Positions 41,506 through 50,384 of a stretch of 64,000 bases of DNA are shown one piece after another (position 1 is the first letter of the stretch; every line of letters begins with the position of its first letter). The DNA lies in NCBI GenBank assembly GCA_030678995.1, contig JAUXTQ010000038.1, positions 124,001-188,000 of the forward strand. The letters are read 5' to 3'. The notes below the pieces were generated by a model, which saw only the letters and a program-made list of their open reading frames with translations, had not been told where the DNA came from and searched no databases. The DNA comes from Caulobacter sp. GTDB lineage: Bacteria > Pseudomonadota > Alphaproteobacteria > Caulobacterales > Caulobacteraceae. The position numbers were made by a program, and so were the translations under genes.

Positions 41506-43202
41506 GTCGCCGTCCCCCCAAGGTCAAGGCGGACGGAGGCGTGCCGCGCGGCGCGCTCCGCCGCGTGATCGATGCTGGTGATGCCGGGCTTGGGCCGGTC
41601 GCCACCATTGTTGGCCGCGAAGTGCAGCGCTGAGTCGGGTGATCGCAATTCGACCCGGGTCGGCTCGCCCCTGCAGAGCACGACTAGCAGATCGGTCACC
41701 GGCTCGAAGCGATGCAGCACCTTCGCGCCGGTCAGCACGACATCGATCTCCGGCCAGGCCGCCACCAACGGCGATCTGAGGAGAATGCCGGTCACCGTCG
41801 GGGCTTTCAGAACATCCAGCCTGGGAACGATCTGGCCCTTCCAGATCGCCTCATCGGCGGCGCGGTCGGCGCCGCTGTGGCGTCCCACGGCAAGGGCGCC
41901 CGAAACGAGCGCGGCGATCCACTCCCTGTCCAGATGGAAGAAGCGGATCGACCCGTCGGCAGGGTAGAGGTCCGGATGCGGGAAGAGGTAGTGCAGGGGG
42001 ACTTCCGACAGCCTGGCCAGCTGGCCCAAATGTTCGACCACCTTGCTCGGCGGGTCTTTGGACGCATTTGGCTTTCGGCGGTCGATCCGCCAGTGATAGA
42101 GCGCCGAGGCTAGATCTTTGTGGTGCACCGTCAGCAGCCGGCCGAGCTCCCAGGCTGCGGCATAGGTGATGTCCGTCTTGCCGGCGCTGAGTACGGGGTC
42201 GGGCTGATCGCCCATCGTCGTCGAGGCTGTCGCGCGGGCGCCGGGCAGGAAGGGGCCGCGGTAGTAGCTCGTCCCACCCGCAATCCTGCAATGCCCGGAC
42301 GGGAGGATCTCGGCATGATTGATCAGCCCCGCTCCAACCATTCCCGCGTCTGCCAGCGCCCGTTCGGCCATGCCGGTGAACTTGGCCTCGTCGACCGTCG
42401 CGCCGCTGTCGAAGCGGAAAGCCCAGTGCTGAAACACCGGCAGGCGCAGGCTCTTGCCCGGGGCCGGCGTGCGCTCGCCATTCGTCCAGTATGACTCCAG
42501 ACCGACCAGGTAGACGCCGATCCAGACCGGGCCACTGCCCAGGCGGGTATCGGCCTTCACCACGGCCTGGAGGGTCCGGGGTGCGAGAATGACCGCCTGC
42601 CCGTTCGCCTCTGCGCCGCCGCCATCATCCGTATATTGAATATGACAAAGGGCCGCCGCCTCCTGCGCGCTGGGCAGCAGATCGATCAGCGCGCTGTCCA
42701 AATCGAGATAGCGGCAGGCGTCGGCTTCTTTCTCATGATCGATGTCCCGGATCACCCGCGGATATCCCATCACGTTGGCCTTGGCTGGTTTGAACAGGTC
42801 GCCGATCACACCGACGCTCGGCGCCGCCGGACGGTCCTTGCTGGCGGTGACCAGCAACGCCAACCAGGGCGTATCGAGAGTCTTGTCTGTGTCGCCGCAA
42901 CACTCCCATGGCCAGCCGGGGCGGCCGACGACCACGTGCGGGAAGACCGCTCCGTCGGCGGTCATGGTCTCGGGCGGTGGATAGCGGAAGATGGCGTCGA
43001 CGGTCCTGAAGTGGTCGCGAGTAACCTTGACCTTGATCTTCAGACTGGACCTGGGTTGCGGGTCGAAATCCGGCCTGGCGTCGGGTGGCCTGGGCACGAC
43101 CGGCTTGGTCACCTTCCGTTCGATCTCTAGGGTCTGGTCCGCCGCCGCCAGGGTAGGCAGCAGCTTGCTCAGGCGGTTGAAGGCGCCGGTCGACTCGGTC
43201 AT
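41502..43202 (-). CDS. uncharacterised 566-aa protein
   Basis: This protein starts at ATG 43202 (MTESTGAFNRLSKLLP), preceded by GGAGG and overlapping the stop of the giant gene upstream by ATGA. It has no signal peptide. The middle has a conserved-looking block PWLALLVTASKDRPAAPSVG and a carbohydrate-binding-like run of aromatic residues (GQVILAPRTLQAVVKADTRL, then YLVGLESYWTNGE). The C-terminus carries VTDLLVVLCRGEPTRVEL. It is not a family I recognise. An alternative start nine codons upstream (43229) lacks a ribosome-binding site. Confidence 0.65.
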   Translation of the reverse strand: MTESTGAFNRLSKLLPTLAAADQTLEIERKVTKPVVPRPPDARPDFDPQPRSSLKIKVKVTRDHFRTVDAIFRYPPPETMTADGAVFPHVVVGRPGWPWECCGDTDKTLDTPWLALLVTASKDRPAAPSVGVIGDLFKPAKANVMGYPRVIRDIDHEKEADACRYLDLDSALIDLLPSAQEAAALCHIQYTDDGGGAEANGQAVILAPRTLQAVVKADTRLGSGPVWIGVYLVGLESYWTNGERTPAPGKSLRLPVFQHWAFRFDSGATVDEAKFTGMAERALADAGMVGAGLINHAEILPSGHCRIAGGTSYYRGPFLPGARATASTTMGDQPDPVLSAGKTDITYAAAWELGRLLTVHHKDLASALYHWRIDRRKPNASKDPPSKVVEHLGQLARLSEVPLHYLFPHPDLYPADGSIRFFHLDREWIAALVSGALAVGRHSGADRAADEAIWKGQIVPRLDVLKAPTVTGILLRSPLVAAWPEIDVVLTGAKVLHRFEPVTDLLVVLCRGEPTRVELRSPDSALHFAANNGGDRPKPGITSIDHAAERAARHASVRLDLGGTAT

Positions 43203-46200
43203 CGGACCGCCTCCGCGAATTCGAGGCACGTCAGGTCATTCAGCTTGAGTGAAGACTTCATCTTGACCACATCGGGCGGCGGCGGCGCGTTGGCCGCCAC
43301 GCCCTTGGCGCGCGGCAGCCTGAGGCTCACCACGGTCAGTCCGCGGGGCAGTTCCTTGCCGGTGTCGCCGTTGACCTTGTCCAGACGCAGATGCCTGTCC
43401 GGCTTTTCACCGCGGCCGTTCCACAATGCCGGCGGCAGGTCGCTGAAGTGCTGGCGGATGTCCCAGTTTTCGCCACTGGCGTCACCGACCGTCGCAATGC
43501 CGGAAACCTTGAGATCGCAGGCATAGCTCCTGGCGTTGATCCCATAGGGGGCGATGCCGGGATCCAGCCCGCGATTGCGTTTGGCCGAGACGTCGTCGAT
43601 GGCGTCAACCCAGGTTTTCGATCTGGGCTGGTACAGCCTGGTGACGGGCGCCGCCGACTCGACGATGATTTCGCCGCGCCAGTCGCAGGGAAGGACCCAT
43701 TCGTCGGCGACATTGGCCCCGCCGGTCGCGCCGCCGGTCACCCGCGCGATCAGCGATCCGGGCGGGAACATGTCCTCGGCCAGGGTCGACAGATCAACAG
43801 GCTGGTCATCTTCCGACACCTGCTCGCCGATTGGAATGGAGAGGGTGAAGAAGACCAGGTCGAGTTCGACGATGCCGTGGAACGGCGGTCCAGCGAGATG
43901 CAGCGCGGCGCTGATATGCAGGGAGAGCCGGACGTGGCCGAAGAGGGTGTCGTCCTCGACCACCGCATCCACGGCGATGCTGATGTCGGCCACGTAGCTG
44001 AAGGGCTTCCAGTAGGCGAGGAAGTCGGCGCTGGCGCGGAACGAGGCGCGCACCGACGGCGACTTGTAGACGACCTCCAGGGCGCCGCCGGCCATGATCG
44101 CGTTCGGAGTGAGCGCGAAATAGCCCGCGCCCTTGATGCTCAACGCCTCGGTCACGTCCCAAGCCAGGGCGAACCGCGACGGGCGAGGGTAATGCGCAGG
44201 AACTCTGAACTGGGGATGGTAGCCGCCCACCGTGGCGACGAAGTCGCCATCATGGCCGCTGCCAGAGAACCAGAGCTGGAACGCGAACCCGCCGCTCAGT
44301 CTAGCCTTACGGGAGAACACGTAACTGTCCGCGGTCAATTCGCCATACAGATAGGCGGTGCCTTCCCGGGACGAGTAGTGGCCGCGCAGGCCAATGCCCA
44401 CCTTGGCGATGGGGTCGATCTTATCGCCCACGCGGCTGGACGGCAGCGTCATCGTCGACAGGCCGATCAGATCCAGGTCGATGTCCCCGCCGGGATGCAG
44501 GGAGACCACGCACAGGGCGACCGACTCAATGATCTCGAAGGAGGTGAAGCAAACGCCCGCGGCGAACCACAGGCTGTCGGGTGAAATCAGCACGTCCCGT
44601 TCCAGCGCCCGCATGTCCACCGGCTTGCCGGTGGCGAACTGGATCAGCGAGAAGTCGGCGACTCCCGACGGAGGTGGCAGAACCAGGCGGCTATCATAGC
44701 CCATGCCGGCGGCGATGCCGGTGACGAAGAAGGCCGGCGGCCCGCCGATGGTGACGTTGGCCACGGCGAACAGGAAGAACGACGTGCGGTTGTTGACGAC
44801 GGCGAACTGCCCGATCGCACTCAGACCCAGCGTGCCGATCCGGGCGCTGGCTGAGCCGGTGTAGATGGCGCCGCGTTTCATCAGCGACCCGGCGATCGTG
44901 ACGGGTCCCGACTTCATGTCGATGGCGAGGCCATCGAGGTGGGGGGAGATGTTGAGCGAGGGAATCTGGACGTCCACGCCAAGGCCCATGAAGGCCAGGC
45001 GCAGAGGTCCAAGGGACAGGGTCGCGTCGATGGCGAGACGACCGGCCTTGGCGTCGCCGGCGGCGATGACGCCGTAGCCGAGTCGGCCAAACGTCAGGGG
45101 ACCCAGCCGCCGGTCCACCACGGTCCAGCTCATGGGATCGCCGGCGCCGTCGGCCACGCGGTCGTCGGTCTTTGTATCAATCTTGGGTGGCGCTTTGCCG
45201 GTGTCCCCCGCCGGAGCGGGGGCGGCTTCCAGGACCACGGCCTTGCGGGTTTTTTCGATGTCGAGGCCGGTCACCTTGCCGTAGATCGACCAGTTCTTGC
45301 GAAGACGCTCGCCCCCCTCGGGCGAGGTCCATAGCGCGACCGCCGCGTTCGGAGTCTCGCCCGCCTTGGGCGAGGCCAGGAAGGTCTCCAGGCTCTTCTG
45401 GTTCACCCCCCCGTCGAACAGATTGGTGTAGAGAATCCCGAAATTGATACCGAAGGCTTGGCCGCCCAGCAGGTCGCCGACCAGAGGCAGACCCTTGCCG
45501 TCGATGTCCACGCATCCGGCGAATACGATCTCCCAGTCGGACTTGCCCACGCGGGCGCCGGTTGGCGGGGCCGTCCCGTCTACTTTCCCTGGCTTGCGCG
45601 CCTTCAACAACAGTGACGCCTTGTAGGGATCGCCGGCGAGCGTCACGCCAAGGGTCAGGGTGGTCTCCGCCCCGCTCTGGGACTCGAGGGTTACAGTGAG
45701 GCGTTCGGCCATCACCGTGGGCGCGCCCTTGACCTCGAAGGCCGCCAACAGGGCGCTCACGTTCAGGCCCTTGGCGTCGCCCTTGAAGGTCCATTTGCCG
45801 GCCTTGCCACCCTTTCCGGGCGTGTGGGCCACCTTCAGCTCGACCGAGGTTTCGCTCTTCGCGTCGCCCGCGCCATTGACCTTTTTGGCGGATGGAATTT
45901 TGAGGATGACGCCGCCGCTGACGCCGTCCTTCTTGCTGTAGGCGAACTTGAAGTCGGTCAGGCGCAGCTTGTCGTCGAAAAAGCCGCCACCGACGTCGCC
46001 GCACGACAGGCGGATGCCGGTCTCCGAATCCCAGTCCGCCTCCAGCTTGGTGAAGGTGAAGTTGTTGAAGAAGTCGAAGCTCTCGCCCTCGCCGGCGAAC
46101 GCCTTGATCACTCCGTCCAGTTCAAGCTTGGCGATCTTCAACGAGACCGAGTTTCGCTTGGATCCCAGATCCGCCACCACGGACACCAGGTCCTCGGCCT

Positions 46201-47815
46201 TGACCGCCGGACCGCGCCTTCGGATGACAGCGTCGGCCGCCACGTGCAGTCGCCACGACGGTGTCTTGCCGCCCTCGTAGTCGCCGTCGGCCTCGAAATT
46301 CCCCAGGCGCAGAAGAAGGTTCTCTGTCAGGACGATGTCGTGGAAGCCGCTGGTCGACAGCTCGAAGCCTACGCTCGAGTCGCGATAGTTGCCGTGGAAT
46401 TCGATCTCGTTCAGGCGGAGACCTTCATCCAGATGGGCCGGCGCGTCGTCTTGTCCCGGGGGTGTGGCCTTGGAACTCTTGAGCAGTTTCGGGGAGGCGA
46501 GATCGATGGTCAGGTCGTGGTCGACCGAAACTCCGGCGTGGAAGTCGCCGGTCCGGGTCGACAGGCTCACATCCAGGGTCAGCCCGCTCCAGACCCATTG
46601 ACCCTTCAGCTCCGCATCGAAACTGGCCTTGCTGTCGGGCAGGAACTCCACCTCGGCCAACAGGCTGGCCGTCAGGTCCCCGCCGAGCAGCTTGAGCCCG
46701 GTCGTGCCAATGACGAGGGCGGCGTGCGAAATCGCCAGCGACGGCTTCCAGGCTATGCCGCCGCCGACGGTCTGCAGGCGCAGGTTGGCGGTGCCGACAG
46801 ATTTGAGCACCGCGCCACCCGACTCGGCGAAGCCGGGTCCGACCAGCCGCTCAAGCCAGTCGAACTGGATGCCTAGGTCCGGCTCGCAGGAGAATGACGC
46901 CGTCCCCTGGCCCAGATCGATGAGCAGCATCGTCTCCAGGCCATAGCCGGCCAGGTGCAAGCGGCCGGCGGCGGTGAACCTCTCGATGGCGCCGGACTCT
47001 TCCACCTCGTCATCGAGGGTCAGCAGGATGCCGCAGGAGTCGATGGTCAGCCCGACGCTGGAATTGCCCAGATCCAGCAGCGGGGCGTCAGGCCGCCCGA
47101 TGGTCAGGTCCAGGCTGACCGCCTCGTCATGTTCCGCCCAGATCAGGCCCTGGACGGGGACAGTGGCGGCCTCGGCCCGGTCGAATAGGGTGCGCACGAA
47201 GTCGAACGCGGCAGCCGCGTCGCCCGAAGCGCCGGACGCCAGACTTCGCGCCTCGGTGAAATAGGTCGTATTGAACCCGAGTTCGCCTTGGAAGCGCAGG
47301 CCGTCGAGTGAAGGGCTGGCGGCGAAGTAGGCATTGGTCAGCCGGTCCCCGACCAGGCCCTCCAGCAGGCGGCCGTCAAAGCCCGTCAGATTGTAACTGC
47401 ACAGCAGGATCTGCGGATTGCGCAGGGACAGCAGGCCAAGCACGTTGATCCCGCCGGTGGCCGCCTTGCCGAAGCGCCACAGGCTGCTGATCGGCGCCTG
47501 GGTGGACTTGTCGCCTTTGGCGGCGAGGACGAAATAACCGTTCGACGCGCCAGCGTCGGAAAGCGCGCCGCGGGCCTCCACCTCATAGACACCGCCCAGC
47601 AGTTCCATGGCGGCGTGGTCGAATGACCATTTTCCGGTCTTGGCGTCGAGACCGACCGCCTTGTCGTCAACTTCCGTCGACGCCGGTTTGGGCTTCGGGT
47701 CGGTGAGGTGGCGCTGCAGGGCGAAGACAGGCGGACTGTCCGCGCCGCCATCCTTGGCCGCCAGCCAGGCTTCGAGCGCCTGGATCTTCAGCTTGCTTGT
47801 CCGCCCTGCGCCCAC
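43199..47815 (-). CDS. giant 1538-aa protein with a DUF6603-like C-terminal half
   Basis: This is the first gene of the operon. The predicted protein is almost all beta strand, with repeated L-x-L-x-G and D-x-x-L-x-x patterns. From about residue 900 it resembles DUF6603: GPLTFGRLGYGVIAAGDA, LSLGPLRLAFMGLGVDVQ, IPSLNISPHLDGLAIDMKSG, FLFAVANVTIGGPPAFFVTG and GMGYDSRLVLPPP. The C-terminus is Pro/Lys rich. It has no signal peptide. The GTG start at 47815 has no good ribosome-binding site, and the frame stays open upstream without ATG, so the true start may be different. DUF6603 proteins have no known function. Confidence 0.7.
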   Translation of the reverse strand: MGAGRTSKLKIQALEAWLAAKDGGADSPPVFALQRHLTDPKPKPASTEVDDKAVGLDAKTGKWSFDHAAMELLGGVYEVEARGALSDAGASNGYFVLAAKGDKSTQAPISSLWRFGKAATGGINVLGLLSLRNPQILLCSYNLTGFDGRLLEGLVGDRLTNAYFAASPSLDGLRFQGELGFNTTYFTEARSLASGASGDAAAAFDFVRTLFDRAEAATVPVQGLIWAEHDEAVSLDLTIGRPDAPLLDLGNSSVGLTIDSCGILLTLDDEVEESGAIERFTAAGRLHLAGYGLETMLLIDLGQGTASFSCEPDLGIQFDWLERLVGPGFAESGGAVLKSVGTANLRLQTVGGGIAWKPSLAISHAALVIGTTGLKLLGGDLTASLLAEVEFLPDSKASFDAELKGQWVWSGLTLDVSLSTRTGDFHAGVSVDHDLTIDLASPKLLKSSKATPPGQDDAPAHLDEGLRLNEIEFHGNYRDSSVGFELSTSGFHDIVLTENLLLRLGNFEADGDYEGGKTPSWRLHVAADAVIRRRGPAVKAEDLVSVVADLGSKRNSVSLKIAKLELDGVIKAFAGEGESFDFFNNFTFTKLEADWDSETGIRLSCGDVGGGFFDDKLRLTDFKFAYSKKDGVSGGVILKIPSAKKVNGAGDAKSETSVELKVAHTPGKGGKAGKWTFKGDAKGLNVSALLAAFEVKGAPTVMAERLTVTLESQSGAETTLTLGVTLAGDPYKASLLLKARKPGKVDGTAPPTGARVGKSDWEIVFAGCVDIDGKGLPLVGDLLGGQAFGINFGILYTNLFDGGVNQKSLETFLASPKAGETPNAAVALWTSPEGGERLRKNWSIYGKVTGLDIEKTRKAVVLEAAPAPAGDTGKAPPKIDTKTDDRVADGAGDPMSWTVVDRRLGPLTFGRLGYGVIAAGDAKAGRLAIDATLSLGPLRLAFMGLGVDVQIPSLNISPHLDGLAIDMKSGPVTIAGSLMKRGAIYTGSASARIGTLGLSAIGQFAVVNNRTSFFLFAVANVTIGGPPAFFVTGIAAGMGYDSRLVLPPPSGVADFSLIQFATGKPVDMRALERDVLISPDSLWFAAGVCFTSFEIIESVALCVVSLHPGGDIDLDLIGLSTMTLPSSRVGDKIDPIAKVGIGLRGHYSSREGTAYLYGELTADSYVFSRKARLSGGFAFQLWFSGSGHDGDFVATVGGYHPQFRVPAHYPRPSRFALAWDVTEALSIKGAGYFALTPNAIMAGGALEVVYKSPSVRASFRASADFLAYWKPFSYVADISIAVDAVVEDDTLFGHVRLSLHISAALHLAGPPFHGIVELDLVFFTLSIPIGEQVSEDDQPVDLSTLAEDMFPPGSLIARVTGGATGGANVADEWVLPCDWRGEIIVESAAPVTRLYQPRSKTWVDAIDDVSAKRNRGLDPGIAPYGINARSYACDLKVSGIATVGDASGENWDIRQHFSDLPPALWNGRGEKPDRHLRLDKVNGDTGKELPRGLTVVSLRLPRAKGVAANAPPPPDVVKMKSSLKLNDLTCLEFAEAVR

Positions 47816-48151
47816 GCCAATCCGAAGCCGCCTGTATGGAGGTTTGATAGGTGAATACGCTGAGATCAGCCGCGCACCCCCTGCGGCCTTCGAAACTCTA
47901 ACACGGCCTTCACGCGGCGCTGCAAGAGAATCATTGGCCGTTCCGAATTGGAGCCGCCGACCGGTGGAAACGGCTATCCAAGTGATGGTGTGTGTCCACG
48001 CGAATGATGGGCGTCAACTTCCGATCCTGACTCGTCTCAGACCTTCGGAAGGGCCGCTCTTCGGCAATTTGATCGCGGCCGCTCCGTGCTGGTGGCCAGC
48101 GCTCAAAACTGACTCATTTCTCCCCTTGAGTAGACCCGGTTTGCCGAACCC
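47816..48151. other. gene-free stretch upstream of the giant operon
   Basis: These 336 bp hold no gene I can support. They should contain the promoter of the giant operon. The sequence next to 47815 keeps an open minus frame, which may be an N-terminal extension of the 1538-aa protein. I saw no clear promoter boxes or repeats. Confidence 0.4.
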
Positions 48152-48565
48152 CTATTCGCCAAGATGGCGGCGAGGCCGGTTCAGGAGATCCTGTAGGACA
48201 TCCATGAAGTCGGAGACGAAGTTGGGTTGGAGGCGCGTCTCCGGCTCGTCAAACAGCAGCGGGCCGCCTTGCTCGATGGCGGCTACCGCCTGGGCTGCGA
48301 ACCTGAACATCGCCAACTCGCCACTACTCAAATGACCGGGCCTGTCGTGGCTGAAGACGACCGGCACTTGAGTCCAGTCGATTTCGCCGATCAGCCTAAG
48401 CCGGAGAAGTTCGGCCATGTTGGTCGTAGTCGGCAGTTACCGGCGGCCGTCGAAAATGGGGGCCAGGCGACCGAACGGATCGTCAGCGGGATCGCGAGCT
48501 GCGCGACGGGGAAGAGGTAGCCGCTGCCACAACCCCATCCGGTGAAGGATCTCTTCGAGCACCAC
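48152..48565 (-). pseudogene. decayed AAA/ABC-type ATPase fragment
   Basis: The minus frame reads VVLEEILHRMGLWQ ... DDPFGRLAPIFDGRR, then TAA at 48439-48437, and continues in frame with LIGEIDWTQVPVVFSHDRPG, HLSSGELAMFRFAAQAV and GGPLLFDEPETRLQPNFVSD before stopping at 48152. SSGE (ABC signature) and LLFDEPE (Walker B) identify the C-terminal half of an OLD/RecF-like ATPase of the kind seen in defence genes. The N-terminal Walker A half and the extreme C-terminus are missing. It is a remnant. Confidence 0.7.
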
Positions 48566-48632
48566 CGATCGGGATGTAGCCTGGCGGCGCAGACCAAATC
48601 ACCTCTTGCAGCTCAGGGGCCATCCACGGATG

Positions 48633-50384
48633 TCAGTACCCATCGGGAGCATGAGCCAATTTCAAGCCTAGTTTGGCCGCGGATGCTTCCAAGTCGCGCA
48701 CCAGGTCCGAAGGGAGTTCGTGGCCGCCCGAAAGCTCAATGGTCTTCGCCGTTGGATCGTCGCACGAGAGACGGAGGTTGTGGGCGCCGGCTACCGCGTC
48801 TTTCAGCGCCTGAACAGCGGCGGCCTGACGCAGCCGGAAACGGGCGATTTTGCCGACAGGCGTGAGCGGCAAGTCATCCAAAAGGAAAACGCGCTTAGGG
48901 CGCGCCGGTGGATCAGAAATACGCTCGGCGACAAAGGCCACCAGCTCGTCAGCGGTGACCTCCATCCGCGGATTCAGCGCCACATAGAGCGCCGGCAGCT
49001 CACCGGCATAGGCGTCCGGCATGGGCGCGGCGGCACAGATCCGCACGGCGGGATGCTGCTGGGCGGCCTCCTCGATCATCAGGGGATCGATGTTGTGGCC
49101 GCCACGGATGATCACGTCCTTGCTGCGGCCGAGCAACTGCAGCTGGCCGTCGCGATCAACCTCGCCCATGTCCCCCGTGATGACCCATCCATCCGACGGC
49201 TCATCGCGGCGGCCGGATGCGGTCCGATAACCGAGGAAGCTGTTGGGGCCGCGGAGCAGGATGTCGCCCCGCGCGCCGGGTCGTGGGGCTCCGTCGCCGA
49301 GCCGAGCCTCGATCATCGGCGCCGGAAACCCGACGGCCGAACTGCGAAACAGGCCGTCGAGGGGCTGGGCGCTGCAGACCCCGGACAGCTCGGTCATGCC
49401 GTACATCTGGCAGACCGGGATGCCGAGCTTGGCCTCCAGGCGGTGCAGGGTGTCCAGTGGCAGCGGCGCGGCGCCTGTGCAGATGCCGCGCAGCGCCTGA
49501 AGGTCGGCGCCGTCCAATGGGGTGTCGATGATCCCTGCCAGGGAGGTCGGGACCATGGCCAGAACGGTCGCGCGGGTGCGCTCCAGCAGACGCCATATCC
49601 CCGTCCGCAGGGCGGGGTCACGGCCGCCGAGCAGTCCGGGCAGAATCACCGTGGCCCCGCAGGCCAGCGCGCTCATCACGCAGCTGATGGCCCCCCCGAC
49701 GTGGAACAGTGGCAAAGCGACGCAAATACTGTCGTCCTCGGAAAGTCGTAGGGCTGCGCCGCCCATCAGCGCCGCTGCAGCGATCCCTCTGGCGGAAAGT
49801 TCCGCGAGCTTGGGATCGCCTGTCGTTCCCCCTGTGTGGAAAAGGGCCGCCGGGCGGTCGAGCCGCCCGGCGAAGTCGGGGGGAGGAAACGAACTTGGGC
49901 GTGGGGTCCAGGCCCTCGCGCCGTCGGAAATATCCAGGACGGCCCGAAGGTCGGACAAAGCAGGCGCGACCGACGCCAGCCGCACCGCAGCGTCTGTCCC
50001 GCCCCACACAAGGGCGACTCGCGCCCGGGCGAGGCGAAGCTGAGCGTCCATGCCCTCCGCTGAGAGCAACAGGTTCACTGGAAAAGCGACGCCAACTTCG
50101 ATCGCGCCGAACAGGGCCGCGACCCCCGCCGGTGCGGCGGGCGTGAACAGCGCCACGCCGTCGGACGGCGTGACGCCAAGGGTCATCAGCTCGCCGGCCG
50201 CCAACGTCGCTGCCTGGGCCAAGGCGGCGTAGGACATCACCTGCGGCTCGGGGTCGTCCGGCGACCGCATGAAGACCAGCGCCGGGTGGTCGCCGCGCCG
50301 CGCCCCCTGTTCCCGCAGCAGGGCTAGCGGGGTCGGGGCCCGCGCCAGCCGCGCCGCGAGGCGGTCAGCCACCTCAGAATTCAT
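48633..50384 (-). CDS. acyl-CoA synthetase (AMP-binding family)
   Basis: This 583-aa adenylating enzyme activates a carboxylic acid with ATP and joins it to CoA. Motifs are the P-loop LFHTGGTTGDPKLAEL, YGMTELSG, the hinge-region SDGWVITGDMG and GRSKDVIIRGGHNIDP, and catalytic Lys in LTPVGKIARFR. The C-terminus carries about 70 extra residues (VQALKDAVAGAHNL to the end) beyond the usual domain. The start overlaps the TonB receptor gene by 11 bp, so the two form an operon. Acid uptake followed by activation would be the simplest reading. Confidence 0.9.
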   Translation of the reverse strand: MNSEVADRLAARLARAPTPLALLREQGARRGDHPALVFMRSPDDPEPQVMSYAALAQAATLAAGELMTLGVTPSDGVALFTPAAPAGVAALFGAIEVGVAFPVNLLLSAEGMDAQLRLARARVALVWGGTDAAVRLASVAPALSDLRAVLDISDGARAWTPRPSSFPPPDFAGRLDRPAALFHTGGTTGDPKLAELSARGIAAAALMGGAALRLSEDDSICVALPLFHVGGAISCVMSALACGATVILPGLLGGRDPALRTGIWRLLERTRATVLAMVPTSLAGIIDTPLDGADLQALRGICTGAAPLPLDTLHRLEAKLGIPVCQMYGMTELSGVCSAQPLDGLFRSSAVGFPAPMIEARLGDGAPRPGARGDILLRGPNSFLGYRTASGRRDEPSDGWVITGDMGEVDRDGQLQLLGRSKDVIIRGGHNIDPLMIEEAAQQHPAVRICAAAPMPDAYAGELPALYVALNPRMEVTADELVAFVAERISDPPARPKRVFLLDDLPLTPVGKIARFRLRQAAAVQALKDAVAGAHNLRLSCDDPTAKTIELSGGHELPSDLVRDLEASAAKLGLKLAHAPDGY

